The notes: generated by a model not told the origin, from the sequence alone. Numbered from the stretch's first letter, positions 18,903 through 28,491 are shown. The stretch is DNA of 64,000 nucleotides from Hyphomonas sp. (GCF_022844445.1 NZ_JALHLS010000002.1:62001-126000), one strand, 5' to 3'. Translations and numbers: made by a program.

Positions 18903-19997
18903 ATGAACACGATCAAGCCTCTCGACCACATCACGAACACCAAGGCTTATGTCCCGGGCGGTAAGCTGCATGGGGCCTCCGGCCCGGTAGCGATGCTCGC
19001 TTCCAACGAGAATCCGTTCGGGCCGAGTCCGCTGGCCGTCGAGGCTATCCGCAAGGCGGCGGGCGAGGGTCTGCAGGTCTATCCGGACCCCGACTACACC
19101 GCGCTGCGCGAAGCCATTGCCCGGGCGAAGGGCATCGCTGACGCCGCCCGCGTCGTTACATCTGCCGGTTCGGACGAAATCATCCACCTGCTCACCCAGT
19201 GTTATGCAGGCCCCGGCGACGAGGTGCTGTTCACGGAGCACGCCTTTTCGATGTACGAGGTCTCCGCGCGCGCGCACGGCGCCGCCGCCATCAAGGCGCC
19301 CGAGACCGACATGACCGCGGGGGTGAATTCTATTCTCGGGGCGGTATCGCCGAAAACGAGAATCCTGTTTCTGGCCAACCCAAACAACCCGACCGGCACA
19401 ATGCTGCCGCTGGCGTCCCTGAAGGCGCTGCAGGACGCGCTGCCGCCGCATGTGCTGTTCGTTGTCGATGGTGCGTATTCGGAGTATCTCGGCCCGGATT
19501 ACGAAGCCGCGCTGCGCGACCTTGTCGACCGGCGCGATACGACTGTGATGATGCGCACCTTCTCGAAGATCTATGGGCTCGCTGCCCTCCGCCTCGGCTG
19601 GGCCTACATGCCGAAGCCGGTGGCCGAGACATTCCAGCGCATCCGCGGCCCGTTCAACGTCAACACGCTTGCGGTCGAAGCCGGCATCGCGAGCGTCGGG
19701 GACGACGCCTTTCTCAAGATGTCGCGCGACCACAATACCGCCTGGCGGGCCACGATGATCGACGCCCTGAACGCCATGGGTCTGCCGACGCCGGTCTCGC
19801 ACGCAAACTTCGTGGTCTGCGAGTTCGGCTCTGGCGCGCGCGCCGCTGCCGCCCACCAGCACCTGAAAGACAACGCTATCCTCGTGCGTGCAATCGGTGG
19901 CTACGGCCTTCCGTCCAAACTTCGCATCACGGTCGGCAGCGCGCACGACAATACCCGTTGCCTCGACGCGCTGAAAACCTTCACCGCATCACACTGA
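18903..19997 (+). CDS. hisC: Histidinol-phosphate aminotransferase
   Basis: This 364-residue fold-type I PLP enzyme has ASNENPFGPSPLAVEAI near residue 37, VTSAGSDEIIH, LANPNNPTGTMLP, a PLP-phosphate contact in VVDGAYSEY and the Schiff-base Lys in MRTFSKIYGLAALRLGW. It exchanges the amino group between glutamate and imidazole-acetol phosphate in histidine synthesis; some homologues act on aromatic amino acids, so the substrate is probable rather than certain. The ATG at 18903 is used rather than the GTG at 18855. Its 3' end overlaps the convergent panC by 17 bases. Confidence 0.9.
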   Translation: MNTIKPLDHITNTKAYVPGGKLHGASGPVAMLASNENPFGPSPLAVEAIRKAAGEGLQVYPDPDYTALREAIARAKGIADAARVVTSAGSDEIIHLLTQCYAGPGDEVLFTEHAFSMYEVSARAHGAAAIKAPETDMTAGVNSILGAVSPKTRILFLANPNNPTGTMLPLASLKALQDALPPHVLFVVDGAYSEYLGPDYEAALRDLVDRRDTTVMMRTFSKIYGLAALRLGWAYMPKPVAETFQRIRGPFNVNTLAVEAGIASVGDDAFLKMSRDHNTAWRATMIDALNAMGLPTPVSHANFVVCEFGSGARAAAAHQHLKDNAILVRAIGGYGLPSKLRITVGSAHDNTRCLDALKTFTASH

Positions 19998-20880
19998 TAT
20001 TGTCGATCAGCCGCGTGCGGCCCAGCCAAGCGGCGCCGAGCAGGCGCGCCTCGCTTTTCGGGATAATCGGTGCATCATCGGGCAGCGCCAGCAAGGTCGC
20101 AGGGTCGACCAGCGCGACGTAGTCCACGCTTCGGAACCCCGCGCGCCTGAGATGTGCCTCGGCCTCAGCGCGCACATCGCCGGGCAGGCCCCCCAGGGCC
20201 AGGCGCACCGACGCCCGGTGCAGCGCGGCGAACATCGCGCCCGCTGTGCGCCGCTCATCCGCCGAAAGGTAAAGGTTGCGCGATGACTGCGCGAGCCCAT
20301 CCGCATCCCGTTTGGTCTCGCCGCCGATTATGCGAATCGGGAATCCCAGATCGCGCGCCATCCGCCGGATGATCTGCAATTGCTGGTAATCCTTCTCGCC
20401 AAACACAGCGACGTCTGGCTGTACGTGGAGGAAGAGGCGGGCCACCACCGTTGCCACACCATAGAAAAAGTGCGGCCGGTAGATACCGTCCAGCAAGTCC
20501 GACATACCGTTCACCCGAACGTCCGTGACCGAACCATCGGGATACATTTCTGCAACAGTCGGCAAATAAACGAGATCGCACCCGGCGGCCGTCAGCAACG
20601 CAAGGTCGTCCTCTTCCCGCCTCGGGTATGTCTCGAAATCCTCACCCGGCGCGAACTGCGTCGGATTAACGAATATGCTTGTGATCGTGCGGCTGACGTT
20701 TTCCTTCGCTTTTTCAACGAGCGAGATATGGCCCGCATGGAGGGCCCCCATGGTGGGCACGAATCCGACTGTCTCACCTGCGGCTTTCCAGGCACGCACC
20801 TGTTGCTGCAAGGCCACACGGGTGCGCACCACGGTCAACGTCTTTTCTGTCGTGGAATTCACTTTGCTCCCGTCCCGCAT
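19981..20880 (-). CDS. panC: Pantothenate synthetase
   Basis: This 299-residue enzyme joins pantoate and beta-alanine with ATP in the coenzyme A pathway. The PanC signatures are visible: VGFVPTMGALHAGHISLV (HxGH nucleotide motif), SIFVNPTQFAPGEDF, YGVATVVARLF, AVFGEKDYQQLQIIR and SSRNLYLSADER. The ATG at 20880 has no clear ribosome site, whereas an in-frame GTG at 20862 follows GGGAG by 4 bases; both keep the whole conserved domain. It is convergent with hisC and divergent from the next gene. Confidence 0.95.
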   Translation of the reverse strand: MRDGSKVNSTTEKTLTVVRTRVALQQQVRAWKAAGETVGFVPTMGALHAGHISLVEKAKENVSRTITSIFVNPTQFAPGEDFETYPRREEDDLALLTAAGCDLVYLPTVAEMYPDGSVTDVRVNGMSDLLDGIYRPHFFYGVATVVARLFLHVQPDVAVFGEKDYQQLQIIRRMARDLGFPIRIIGGETKRDADGLAQSSRNLYLSADERRTAGAMFAALHRASVRLALGGLPGDVRAEAEAHLRRAGFRSVDYVALVDPATLLALPDDAPIIPKSEARLLGAAWLGRTRLIDNISVMR

Positions 20881-20929
20881 CAGGCTGTTGTAAACGGGTT
20901 GTTAACCCATAGGCCGGAATTTCCAAGTC

Positions 20930-21394
20930 ATGACACACCGCATCGTTAACACCGTTCGTTCGCTGGCCATGTTCGGGGCCGTAAAGCTGGGCCTTCGCCG
21001 GGCAAACATCAGTGTTCGCGAGCCGGAAGCCTTGCGCAGCGGCGCCGAACCAGAGGATCTGAACGACGACTGGATGTTCGACCGTCAGCACGCGGCGATC
21101 TCATCCGAAGCCTATATGCTTGACCAGGAATACGGCCGCGCTTCAGGCGCTCTGGCCAGCCTGCGCGCCGTCCTGTCGAACCTGACAAAGATGCCGCTGC
21201 ACGCCGAGGAAGAGTACGTCCCGATGGCGGCCTCCGCAGTTTCGCTGGATACGGCGCTCTTCGACGAGATTTCCGCCCCCGCGCCGGTGCTCACGAATGT
21301 TGTGGCATTCGATGAAGATGACCTCTTCATCGAAAGCACCCTAACACTTCAGAAACCCTCCGCGACTATTGAATCACTTCCACGCGTTGCGTGA
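20930..21394 (+). CDS. Hypothetical protein upstream of mipZ
   Basis: This 154-residue protein has no signal peptide or membrane segment. The N-terminal 25 residues are basic (TVRSLAMFGAVKLGLRRAN) and could form an amphipathic helix; the remainder is acidic and alanine-rich with a DEDDLFIES cluster. I recognise no family. It ends 49 bases before mipZ in the same direction and may be cotranscribed. The 49 bases before its ATG contain TTAACCCAT, which resembles half of a CtrA site; this is suggestive only. Confidence 0.72.
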   Translation: MTHRIVNTVRSLAMFGAVKLGLRRANISVREPEALRSGAEPEDLNDDWMFDRQHAAISSEAYMLDQEYGRASGALASLRAVLSNLTKMPLHAEEEYVPMAASAVSLDTALFDEISAPAPVLTNVVAFDEDDLFIESTLTLQKPSATIESLPRVA

Positions 21395-21443
21395 TTTGTT
21401 GGTTTAGCCGGCCTCGTGCTGAGCAGATTGTGGAGTAGGATTC

Positions 21444-22328
21444 ATGCCCGCCGACGGGATGTCTACCATGAGCCGGACCGGCTTGGCCGACATCACCCAG
21501 CAGGCTGAAGCCCGCGTGATCGTCATCGGCAACGAGAAGGGTGGGGCAGGCAAGTCCACCGTCTCGATCCACCTCAGCGTCGCGCTGCTCTGCATCGGCA
21601 AGAAGGTTGGCGTCATCGATCTCGACGTGCGCCAGCGCTCGCTCACCCGATATCTCGAAAACCGCACCCGCTGGATGCAGAACACCAGTGCCAAGCTCAC
21701 GATGCCGGAAATCGTCCGCGTCGATGCCAGCCAGGAGCGCGACCTCGACAAGGCCGAAGCCGAGGAAAGCGAGCGTTTCCTCGCCTCGCTCGCGCGTCTG
21801 AAGCGCGAATGCGATTTCATCATCATCGACGCCCCCGGCGGTGACACCTTCCTGTCGCGCCTCGCCCACATGTATGCCGACACGCTGATCACGCCGCTGA
21901 ACGACAGCTTCGTGGACTTCGATCTCCTCGGCGACGTGAACCCGCAGACGCTCGAAGTCCTGCGCCCCAGTTTCTATTCCGAAATGGTCTGGACCTGCCG
22001 CAAGAAAAAGGCGCAGACGTCACGCCGCCCGATCGACTGGGTCGTGATGCGCAACCGTATGTCGCCGCTCGCGGCCCGCAACAAGGAACGCGTCGGCGGC
22101 GCCCTGGAAAACCTGTCCAAGCGTATTGGCTTTCGCCTCGCGCCCGGCCTCTCCGAGCGCGTCATCTACCGCGAGCTTTTCCCGGCCGGCCTGACGCTGC
22201 TCGACCTCAGCGAGACGTCGTCCAACGTCGCCTTCACGATGAGCCACAAGGCCGCCCGCCAGGAGCTGCGCGATCTCGTGATCGTGCTCCAGCTGCCTGA
22301 ACTCGCCGGCGTCGAAATAACCTTTTGA
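21444..22328 (+). CDS. mipZ: MipZ-type ParA-family ATPase controlling division-site placement
   Basis: This 294-residue P-loop ATPase has the deviant Walker A GNEKGGAGKST near residue 30, IDLDVRQRSLTRYLENR, and IIIDAPGGDTFLSRLAHMYAD, followed by LNDSFVDFDLLGDVN, a stretch characteristic of MipZ rather than plasmid ParA. In Caulobacter MipZ forms a polar gradient with ParB and blocks FtsZ polymerisation away from mid-cell. The start at 21444 has GGAG 8 bases upstream. No parB lies nearby. Confidence 0.93.
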   Translation: MPADGMSTMSRTGLADITQQAEARVIVIGNEKGGAGKSTVSIHLSVALLCIGKKVGVIDLDVRQRSLTRYLENRTRWMQNTSAKLTMPEIVRVDASQERDLDKAEAEESERFLASLARLKRECDFIIIDAPGGDTFLSRLAHMYADTLITPLNDSFVDFDLLGDVNPQTLEVLRPSFYSEMVWTCRKKKAQTSRRPIDWVVMRNRMSPLAARNKERVGGALENLSKRIGFRLAPGLSERVIYRELFPAGLTLLDLSETSSNVAFTMSHKAARQELRDLVIVLQLPELAGVEITF

Positions 22329-22438
22329 CGCTGGGTCAGCCTGCTCTCGCCCTTGCCACTTTCCGGCCCCGGGATTAGCACCTCGCGGCGCGCAGCATGA
22401 TCCCAAAAAGGGGCGGCGCCCACCGGGAGGAGTTTGCG

Positions 22439-23572
22439 ATGACCAAAAGCCAGGGCCACGTGGAGCCGCGCTTTGACGGTGTGCGCGCCGCGTTCGAATC
22501 CAACTTCGACGGCGTGCAGGAAAACGGCGCGAGCTTCTGCATGATGCTGGACGGCAAGCCGGTCGTCGATATCTGGGCGGGCTATGCCGACGAGGCACAG
22601 ATGAAGCCGTGGGAAAAGGACACCATCGTCAACGTCTACTCGACGACCAAGACGATGACCGCGCTCACCGCGCTCTACCTCGCTGACAAGGGCGCGCTCG
22701 ATTTTGCTGCGCCCGTTGCGAAATACTGGCCGGAGTTCGCCGCCAACGGCAAAGCGGATGTCACGGTGGCCCACCTTATGAGCCACTCCGCCGGTCTTTC
22801 CGGCTGGAAAGAGCCGCTGGTGCGCGAAGATCTCTACGACTGGGAGAAGGCCACCAGCCTCCTCGCCGCGCAGGCGCCTTACTGGAAGCCCGGCACTGCG
22901 CCTGGCTACCACGCCATGACGCAGGGCTACCTTGTCGGCGAAGTCATCCGCCGTGTAGCCGGTCAGACGGTCGGCAAACTGTTCGCGAAGGAGATCGCCG
23001 AACCCATCGGTGCAGACTTCCACATCGGTCTTCCGTCTACGGAGGATCACCGCGTGGCCGATCTCACCCCGCCGCCGGCCAGCGGTACGCTCGGCAATGG
23101 CTCGGCCGACGAACTCGTCACCAACATGTCCAGCAATCCGCCAATCAATCCGCTGGACACGCGCACACGCGCCTGGCGAGGCGCCGAAATCCCGGCAGCT
23201 GGCGGCACGGGCAATGCCCGCTCGGTTGCAGCCGTGCAGTCTATCCTCGCGACCGGGGGTGCGGCAGGCGGCAAGCAGATCCTGTCTGAGGCTGGCTGCC
23301 GCCGCGCTCTGGAGCTGCAGATCGAAGGCACGGACCTCATTCTCGGCATTCCGGTTCGCTATGGCATGGGCTTCGGCCTTGCGGGCGGCATGGTCCCTTT
23401 CCCGAACCCGAACACCATCTACTGGGGCGGGTATGGCGGCTCCCTCGTCGTCAACGACATGGACGCCCACGCCACTTATGCCTACGCCATGAACAAGATG
23501 GCCCCCACGACAACCGGCGATATGCGCGCCTTCGCGGTGCTGATGGCGGCCTGGGGCGCTATGGCGTCCTGA
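22439..23572 (+). CDS. Serine hydrolase of the beta-lactamase / class C-like esterase family
   Basis: This 377-residue cytoplasmic protein has no signal peptide. The S-x-x-K motif is NVYSTTKTMTALTALY (about residue 67), HLMSHSAGLSGW follows, and a Tyr motif GYHAMTQGYLVGEVIRR fits EstB/class C-like carboxylesterases. The start has an excellent GGGAGGAG ribosome site. Members cleave short-chain esters rather than beta-lactams; the substrate is unknown. It stands alone between mipZ and tgt. Confidence 0.9.
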   Translation: MTKSQGHVEPRFDGVRAAFESNFDGVQENGASFCMMLDGKPVVDIWAGYADEAQMKPWEKDTIVNVYSTTKTMTALTALYLADKGALDFAAPVAKYWPEFAANGKADVTVAHLMSHSAGLSGWKEPLVREDLYDWEKATSLLAAQAPYWKPGTAPGYHAMTQGYLVGEVIRRVAGQTVGKLFAKEIAEPIGADFHIGLPSTEDHRVADLTPPPASGTLGNGSADELVTNMSSNPPINPLDTRTRAWRGAEIPAAGGTGNARSVAAVQSILATGGAAGGKQILSEAGCRRALELQIEGTDLILGIPVRYGMGFGLAGGMVPFPNPNTIYWGGYGGSLVVNDMDAHATYAYAMNKMAPTTTGDMRAFAVLMAAWGAMAS

Positions 23573-23618
23573 ATCCGGTGCTTGGCTTGGCTTAGCCTCC
23601 GTCCTATAGGCCGCCCCC

Positions 23619-24761
23619 ATGGCGACCTTTTCGTTTGAAATAAGCGCAACCGAAGGCAGGGCACGCACGGGCCGCCTGCGCACGCCGCGCGGCGACATCC
23701 GCACGCCCGCCTTTATGCCGGTCGGCACAGCCGGCACGGTGAAGGCTCTTTACATGGATCAGGTGAAGTCGGCCGGCGCCGACATCATCCTCGGCAACAC
23801 CTATCACCTGATGCTTCGTCCCGGCGCCGAGCGCGTGAAGAGGCTCGGCGGCCTGCACGCCTTCGCCAAATGGTCCGGCCCGATGCTCACTGACTCGGGC
23901 GGCTTCCAGGTCTGGTCGCTGGCGCAGCTGCGCAAGATGGATCCCGACGGTGTCACATTCCAGAGCCATATCGACGGCTCTACCCATCGGCTGACGCCCG
24001 CCCGCTCAATCGAGATCCAGGCCGATCTGCTGGGCGCCGACATATCTATGCAGCTAGACGAGTGCACAAACTTTCCCTGCACCGCGCAGGAGGCCGAGCG
24101 CAGCCTCGAACTCTCGCTGCGCTGGGGCGAGCGCAGCCTTGATGCCTTCGGTCATCGCGAGGCGCAAACACTGTTCGGCATTGTGCAGGGCTCGAACTTC
24201 CCGGCGCTGCGGGAGCGCTCGGCCAAGGGCGTCGTCGGGCAGGGCTTCGGCGGCATCGCGCTCGGCGGTCTCGCAGTCGGCGAGGGCCACCAGCAGATGT
24301 GCGATACGATCGACTTCACCGTGCCCCATCTTCCACTGCAACTGCCGCGCTATGTCATGGGCGTCGGCAAACCCATTGACCTCGTCGAATGCGTCGCGCG
24401 CGGAATCGACATGTTCGATTGCGTGTTGCCCACGCGCTCCGGCCGCCATGGTCAGGCCTGGACCTGGGACGGCCCGATCAACGTTACGAATGCGAAGTTC
24501 GCCGAAGACCTCGCGCCGCTGGACGAAGCCGTCGACAGTCCGGCCAGCCGCGAATTCTCGCGCGCTTACCTGCATCATCTTTTCAAGGCCGGGGAATACC
24601 TCGGTCCCATGGTCCTCTCCTGGCACAATACGGCCTTCTTCCAGGCGCTGATGCAGGAAATCCGCGCCGCGATCGCCGAAGGCAGGTTCGAAGCGCTCAG
24701 AGCAAGGCTCGCCGCCGCGTGGGCACCAACCAGGTCCGGCCCGCGCGAAGCGGCTGGCTGA
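23619..24761 (+). CDS. tgt: Queuine/preQ1 tRNA-ribosyltransferase lacking the zinc cysteines
   Basis: This 380-residue TIM-barrel enzyme exchanges guanine 34 for preQ1 in tRNAs with GUN anticodons. Substrate-site motifs are intact: [38 protein letters not shown], and [14 protein letters not shown] with the nucleophile Asp. Oddly, where the E. coli enzyme has the C-x-C-x2-C zinc ligands (302, 304, 307), this one has Val305, Ser307 and Ser310 in exact register, while the fourth ligand, His336 in SWHN, is kept. The protein is otherwise full length and well conserved, so loss of zinc rather than loss of the gene is likely. Confidence 0.93.
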   Translation: MATFSFEISATEGRARTGRLRTPRGDIRTPAFMPVGTAGTVKALYMDQVKSAGADIILGNTYHLMLRPGAERVKRLGGLHAFAKWSGPMLTDSGGFQVWSLAQLRKMDPDGVTFQSHIDGSTHRLTPARSIEIQADLLGADISMQLDECTNFPCTAQEAERSLELSLRWGERSLDAFGHREAQTLFGIVQGSNFPALRERSAKGVVGQGFGGIALGGLAVGEGHQQMCDTIDFTVPHLPLQLPRYVMGVGKPIDLVECVARGIDMFDCVLPTRSGRHGQAWTWDGPINVTNAKFAEDLAPLDEAVDSPASREFSRAYLHHLFKAGEYLGPMVLSWHNTAFFQALMQEIRAAIAEGRFEALRARLAAAWAPTRSGPREAAG

Positions 24762-24766
24762 CCTGC

Positions 24767-25336
24767 CTACTTGTAGATGATCCGGCCGTCGCTCTCGGCA
24801 GCGATGGCGTCGAAGTCCGGCCTCGCCGGCAGGTCGCACTGCATCGCCAGTCCGATCCCCTTGAGGTAAGTCCGCCGCTGCGCACCGATCTTGTAGGCCT
24901 GATTATACTTGCGCATGTGCCCCGCCGCGCCGGTCGCCTCGCGTAGCAAGCCGCGATAGGGGATCCAGCCTGTCACGCCGGTTTCGACGGCGCCGAGCGC
25001 CGCCTCGGCGGCTTCATCTGCCAGCTTTTCCGTGCTCAGCCGCTCGTCGGGGTTGGACGTGTCCCAGTCTGGTCCGAGCACCCCGTCCAGGTCCTGGATC
25101 ATGCTGATGATCTCGTCGCAGGTGATTTCCGGCGGCAAGTCGTAGGGGTTGCTCAGCCGAGCCAGCAGGGGCGGGATCTGGTCCCGCCTCAGGTTCAGGT
25201 CCTCCAGCGGCGCCGTAGCGGCATCGGCGAATCCGTCCCGTGTCTGGGTCACTGCACTGTTGGCGGAGGACGTGTTGCGGCTGGAGCAGGCCGAAACGGC
25301 GCAGAGGGCGGCGAGAGCGAACAGAAATACCTTCAT
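24767..25336 (-). CDS. Putative lipoprotein, unknown function
   Basis: This 189-residue protein has a lipoprotein signal (KVFLFALAALCAV then VSAC, Cys about 17). The mature part has a helix-rich region with ITCDEIISMIQDLDGVLGPDW and a C-terminal stretch GAAGHMRKYNQAYKIGAQRR; two mature cysteines may pair. The ATG at 25336 starts the signal peptide. Its stop is 5 bases from the convergent tgt stop. I recognise no named family. Confidence 0.75.
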   Translation of the reverse strand: MKVFLFALAALCAVSACSSRNTSSANSAVTQTRDGFADAATAPLEDLNLRRDQIPPLLARLSNPYDLPPEITCDEIISMIQDLDGVLGPDWDTSNPDERLSTEKLADEAAEAALGAVETGVTGWIPYRGLLREATGAAGHMRKYNQAYKIGAQRRTYLKGIGLAMQCDLPARPDFDAIAAESDGRIIYK

Positions 25337-25451
25337 AATTAAAGGGAACGACAAAAAGTGAAGGCCATCAACCCACGCCATGCAGGTAGCGGTTGACCGG
25401 CACCTTTGCGCAGCCTAAATGGCCCCTTCGGTCGATTCAGGCCGTCCGGTC

Positions 25452-25527
25452 GTGCCCATAGCTCAGTCGGTAGAGCAACTGACTTTTAATCAGTAGGTCG
25501 CAGGTTCGAATCCTGCTGGGCACACCA
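25452..25527 (+). tRNA. tRNA-Lys (anticodon TTT)
   Basis: The cloverleaf is complete: acceptor GTGCCCA pairs with TGGGCAC, the D-arm is AGCTCAGTCGGTAGAGCA, the anticodon loop CTTTTAA gives TTT, the T-arm contains GGTTCGAATCC, and CCA is encoded at the 3' end. Confidence 0.97.
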
Positions 25528-25749
25528 ATTCCAACGCTGTCGCCGTGGTCTGCGTCATCCAAACCCTGCCACAATCCCGCTTCAAGCCTACATGATATTC
25601 TTGTTCTCGTGCTTTACGGGAGTCTTGCAAAAGCGTAGGTGCTGCCTTGGAACTGATCGCGCTGCCCGGCCATCGTCCGCGGGGGACCCAGAGTGTCATC
25701 TGGTGCCTGGCCATTCTGGGCAACAGGGACCTTCACGGGTCGTGGACTG

Positions 25750-26475
25750 ATGTCTAGCCTTTCGGATGCGGAAAGCGAGCGGGGCCCGGAACCCGAGTCG
25801 CCGGAGGCCTCGCCCCAGGTCCTCCCAGAGTATGATAACCCGGCGGCGCGCGAAGTGGACGCGCTGCACGGTTCAGCGTCAGACATCCTCACTCAGATTT
25901 CCGTACTCGCAGATGAGACCGAGATTTCCATCGGCGCGATTGTCGATGCCCTCGAAGAGCGTGCTTTCGGCATGCTCATCCTGCTGTTCGCTATTCCGGC
26001 GCTGATCCCTTTCCTCGTCGGCATCAACTCGGCCGCCGCCCTGCCGATCGCACTGCTGTGCCTGCAGATGGTGGCCGGCCAGCGCCGCCCCTGGCTGCCG
26101 CGCCGCATCCGTACACAGACGATCACCATGGACACGTTCCGCAAGATGACGCGGGCTGCCGTTCCGTGGCTTCGCCGGGTCGAGAAGCTAACGCGTCCGC
26201 GCCTGAAGTTCCTTGCAGGCCGGGGGGCAGAACCCGTGCTGGCGGTGGTGATGCTCGTATGTGCCGCGATCATCGCTATCCCGGGGCCCGGCACGAACGG
26301 TGCGCCCGGCGTCGCGGTCGCGCTCATTGCGCTGGCCATGATCGAACGCGACGGCGTCCTTGCCATCATCGGAAGCACGCTGGGCGTCCTCTACAGCATC
26401 TTCGTGTTCACGCTCGGCTTTGCAGCGGTTGATTTCGTGAGCCAGCAGATCGGCCGCTTCTTCGGCGGCGGCTGA
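25750..26475 (+). CDS. ExoD-family exopolysaccharide synthesis protein
   Basis: This 241-residue inner-membrane protein matches ExoD: EISIGAIVDALEERAFGMLI followed by LFAIPALIPFL, then VAGQRRPWLPRRI, and two further hydrophobic segments containing IAIPGPGTNGAPGVAVALIA. In Sinorhizobium, exoD mutations affect alkaline tolerance and exopolysaccharide; its biochemical role is not known. The first 35 residues are acidic and variable. The ATG at 25750 is used; a GTG at 25693 would only lengthen the tail. Confidence 0.88.
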   Translation: MSSLSDAESERGPEPESPEASPQVLPEYDNPAAREVDALHGSASDILTQISVLADETEISIGAIVDALEERAFGMLILLFAIPALIPFLVGINSAAALPIALLCLQMVAGQRRPWLPRRIRTQTITMDTFRKMTRAAVPWLRRVEKLTRPRLKFLAGRGAEPVLAVVMLVCAAIIAIPGPGTNGAPGVAVALIALAMIERDGVLAIIGSTLGVLYSIFVFTLGFAAVDFVSQQIGRFFGGG

Positions 26476-26603
26476 TCCCACGTAAAATACCCTTCTGCAT
26501 CTTGATCCGCGCAGGTATCGGCGCCATGCCTGTCAATTGAATCTGCGTGGGAAGAGCGGGCAAACTGCCCCCGCGCCAGCACCGGACATCTGGGGGACCT
26601 CGC

Positions 26604-28358
26604 ATGCGCAGTCTGGTTACGGCCATCAGCCTAGGTCTCCTGGCCTGTGGCAGCGCAGCAGCACAGACCGGCGCACCGCCAAACTTCGTGGTCATGGTCA
26701 TCGACGACGCCGCTTTCATGGACCTCGGCGCATATGGCGGGGAAGCGCGTACACCGAACATCGACGCGCTTGCCGGACAAGGCGCGCTGTTCACGCGCTA
26801 TTATTCCTCGCCGCTCTGCTCGCCCTCGCGCGCCATGCTGCTCACCGGCATGGATAACCACTTGACCGGCGTCGCCACCATCCCGGAAGTCCTGCCGAAG
26901 GAGCACGAAGGCCAGCCCGGCTACACGATGCGTCTCGAGCCTGGCGTCGCCACGCTCGCTGAACGTTTGAAGCCAATGGGTTATCGTACGCTGATGACCG
27001 GCAAGTGGCACCTCGGCAGCGGCAAAGGCGACCTGCCGAAAGCCCACGGATTCGACCGGTCCTTCGCGCTCGACGCATCTGGCGCGGACAACTGGGAAGA
27101 CAAGTCCTACATGCCCTACTACGCCGAAGCGCCGTGGTACGAAAATGACGTCGCCGCCAAGTTGCCGGACGACTTCTACTCTTCCGAATTCATCGTCGAC
27201 AAGATGATGAGCTATCTGGACGAAGGCGACGCGAAGGAACCCTTCTTCGCCTACATGGCTTTCATGGCAGTCCATATTCCGCTGCAGGCGCCGCCCGAAT
27301 TCACCGCCAACTATGCCGGCGTCTATGATGCGGGTTGGGACGTAACGCGAAAGGCCCGCTGGGAGCGCGCGAAGGCGCGCGGATACGTGCCGGCCGATGC
27401 TGCGCTTGCGCCGATGCCGGAAAACTTCCGACCCTGGGATTCTCTGCCCCCTGGGGAACAGCAACTTTACGCTGCCCGCATGCAAGTCAACGCGGGCATG
27501 CTCGAGGCGATGGACCACCATATCGGCCGCCTTGTCGACCACCTGAAATCCAGTGGCCAGTTCGACAACACGATCTTCGTCATCACGTCCGACAACGGTC
27601 CCGAGCCCTCGCGCGGCGATACGGACCCGCGCCTCAAATTCTGGATGGATATGAATGGCTATCACATGAATATCGACGGCATCGGCGAGAAGGGCAGCTG
27701 GGCCTTCATCGGTCCCGAATGGGCGATGGCTGCCGCTTCGCCGCATGACAAGTTCAAATTCCTCGGCTCTGAAGGCGGCATCCGCGTGCCGTTCATTATG
27801 TCCGGCGCGGGCCTCAGGAAGGGCGCCCGCATCGATGCGCGCGCGTTCGTCACCGATGTTGCGCCGACCCTGATCGCGCTCGCCGGCGCGCCGGCAGACC
27901 TTGAAGGCGCAAAGCCGATGACTGGTCGCAGCCTCCTGCCGCTCCTGCGCGGTGAGGTCGAGGCGGCGCACGGGCCTAACGATGCCATTGTCATCGAAGT
28001 CTCCGGCAATGCTGCCGTCATCAAGGGCGACTACAAGCTGACCCGCAACCAGCTGCCCCACGGCGACGCGCTCTGGCGCCTTTACGATCTGTCGAAGGAT
28101 CCGGGTGAGACGGCCGATCTCAGCGAGGCTCTGCCCGCCATCCGCCAAGACCTGCTCGCCGAGTACGCTGCCTACAGCCGCCGCGTCGGCGTGCTTGAGG
28201 TGCCCGAAGGCTATAACTCGATCGACGAGGTCACGCGTCATTCGCTCGCCCGCCAGCAGGCGCGTTACGGTCCCTGGCTGATCGGCGGCGGGCTTGCGCT
28301 TTTCGCGCTCATTGGCGGCGCAATCCTGCTGTGGCGCCGCCGCAAGCGGGGGGCTTGA
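26604..28358 (+). CDS. Arylsulfatase-type sulfatase with C-terminal membrane anchor
   Basis: This 584-residue protein has a signal sequence at the N-terminus (LGLLACGSAAA|Q, possibly read as a lipobox LLAC) and one C-terminal hydrophobic helix followed by WRRRKRG. The sulfatase core is clear: FVVMVIDDAAFMDLGAYGG (metal Asp pair), the formylglycine motif LCSPSRAMLLTG with Cys72, TGKWHLGSG, and VITSDNGPEPS. Cys72 must be converted to formylglycine for activity, and an FGE is encoded at 31934. The start has GGGGGA upstream. Its substrate is not determinable, but the periplasmic location and neighbours suggest desulfation of an imported compound. Confidence 0.93.
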   Translation: MRSLVTAISLGLLACGSAAAQTGAPPNFVVMVIDDAAFMDLGAYGGEARTPNIDALAGQGALFTRYYSSPLCSPSRAMLLTGMDNHLTGVATIPEVLPKEHEGQPGYTMRLEPGVATLAERLKPMGYRTLMTGKWHLGSGKGDLPKAHGFDRSFALDASGADNWEDKSYMPYYAEAPWYENDVAAKLPDDFYSSEFIVDKMMSYLDEGDAKEPFFAYMAFMAVHIPLQAPPEFTANYAGVYDAGWDVTRKARWERAKARGYVPADAALAPMPENFRPWDSLPPGEQQLYAARMQVNAGMLEAMDHHIGRLVDHLKSSGQFDNTIFVITSDNGPEPSRGDTDPRLKFWMDMNGYHMNIDGIGEKGSWAFIGPEWAMAAASPHDKFKFLGSEGGIRVPFIMSGAGLRKGARIDARAFVTDVAPTLIALAGAPADLEGAKPMTGRSLLPLLRGEVEAAHGPNDAIVIEVSGNAAVIKGDYKLTRNQLPHGDALWRLYDLSKDPGETADLSEALPAIRQDLLAEYAAYSRRVGVLEVPEGYNSIDEVTRHSLARQQARYGPWLIGGGLALFALIGGAILLWRRRKRGA

Positions 28359-28370
28359 GCATTCCCGGAT

Positions 28371-28395
28371 ATTATGGCACTTAAAATGCCATAAT
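28371..28395. promoter_or_regulatory. Palindromic operator upstream of the DsbA-like gene
   Basis: ATTATGGCA and TGCCATAAT form a 9-bp inverted repeat around CTTAAAA, 13 bases after the sulfatase stop and about 97 bases before the next start. The core GGCA-N7-TGCC recurs at 36004-36018 in front of the haloalkane dehalogenase. No strong T run follows, so an operator (for the TetR protein at 31329) fits better than a terminator. Confidence 0.6.
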
Positions 28396-28491
28396 GTTCG
28401 TTTTGCAGGAAGGAGCGAGTTTTCTGATGGCCCGTGATGCAATCCAGCCCATCGGCTGCGGGCCCAGGCTCTTCACCGGGAGCGTCGCCAC

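Noticed and set aside
25490..25723. Minus-strand 77-residue frame ending CPAGFEPATY
   Set aside because: It is a reading across tRNA-Lys.
28371..28395. Palindrome after the sulfatase as a simple terminator
   Set aside because: No strong T run follows, and the same core recurs in a promoter at 36000, which favours an operator.
26631..28442. 603-residue frame antisense to the sulfatase
   Set aside because: Shadow of the sulfatase, with no family motif.
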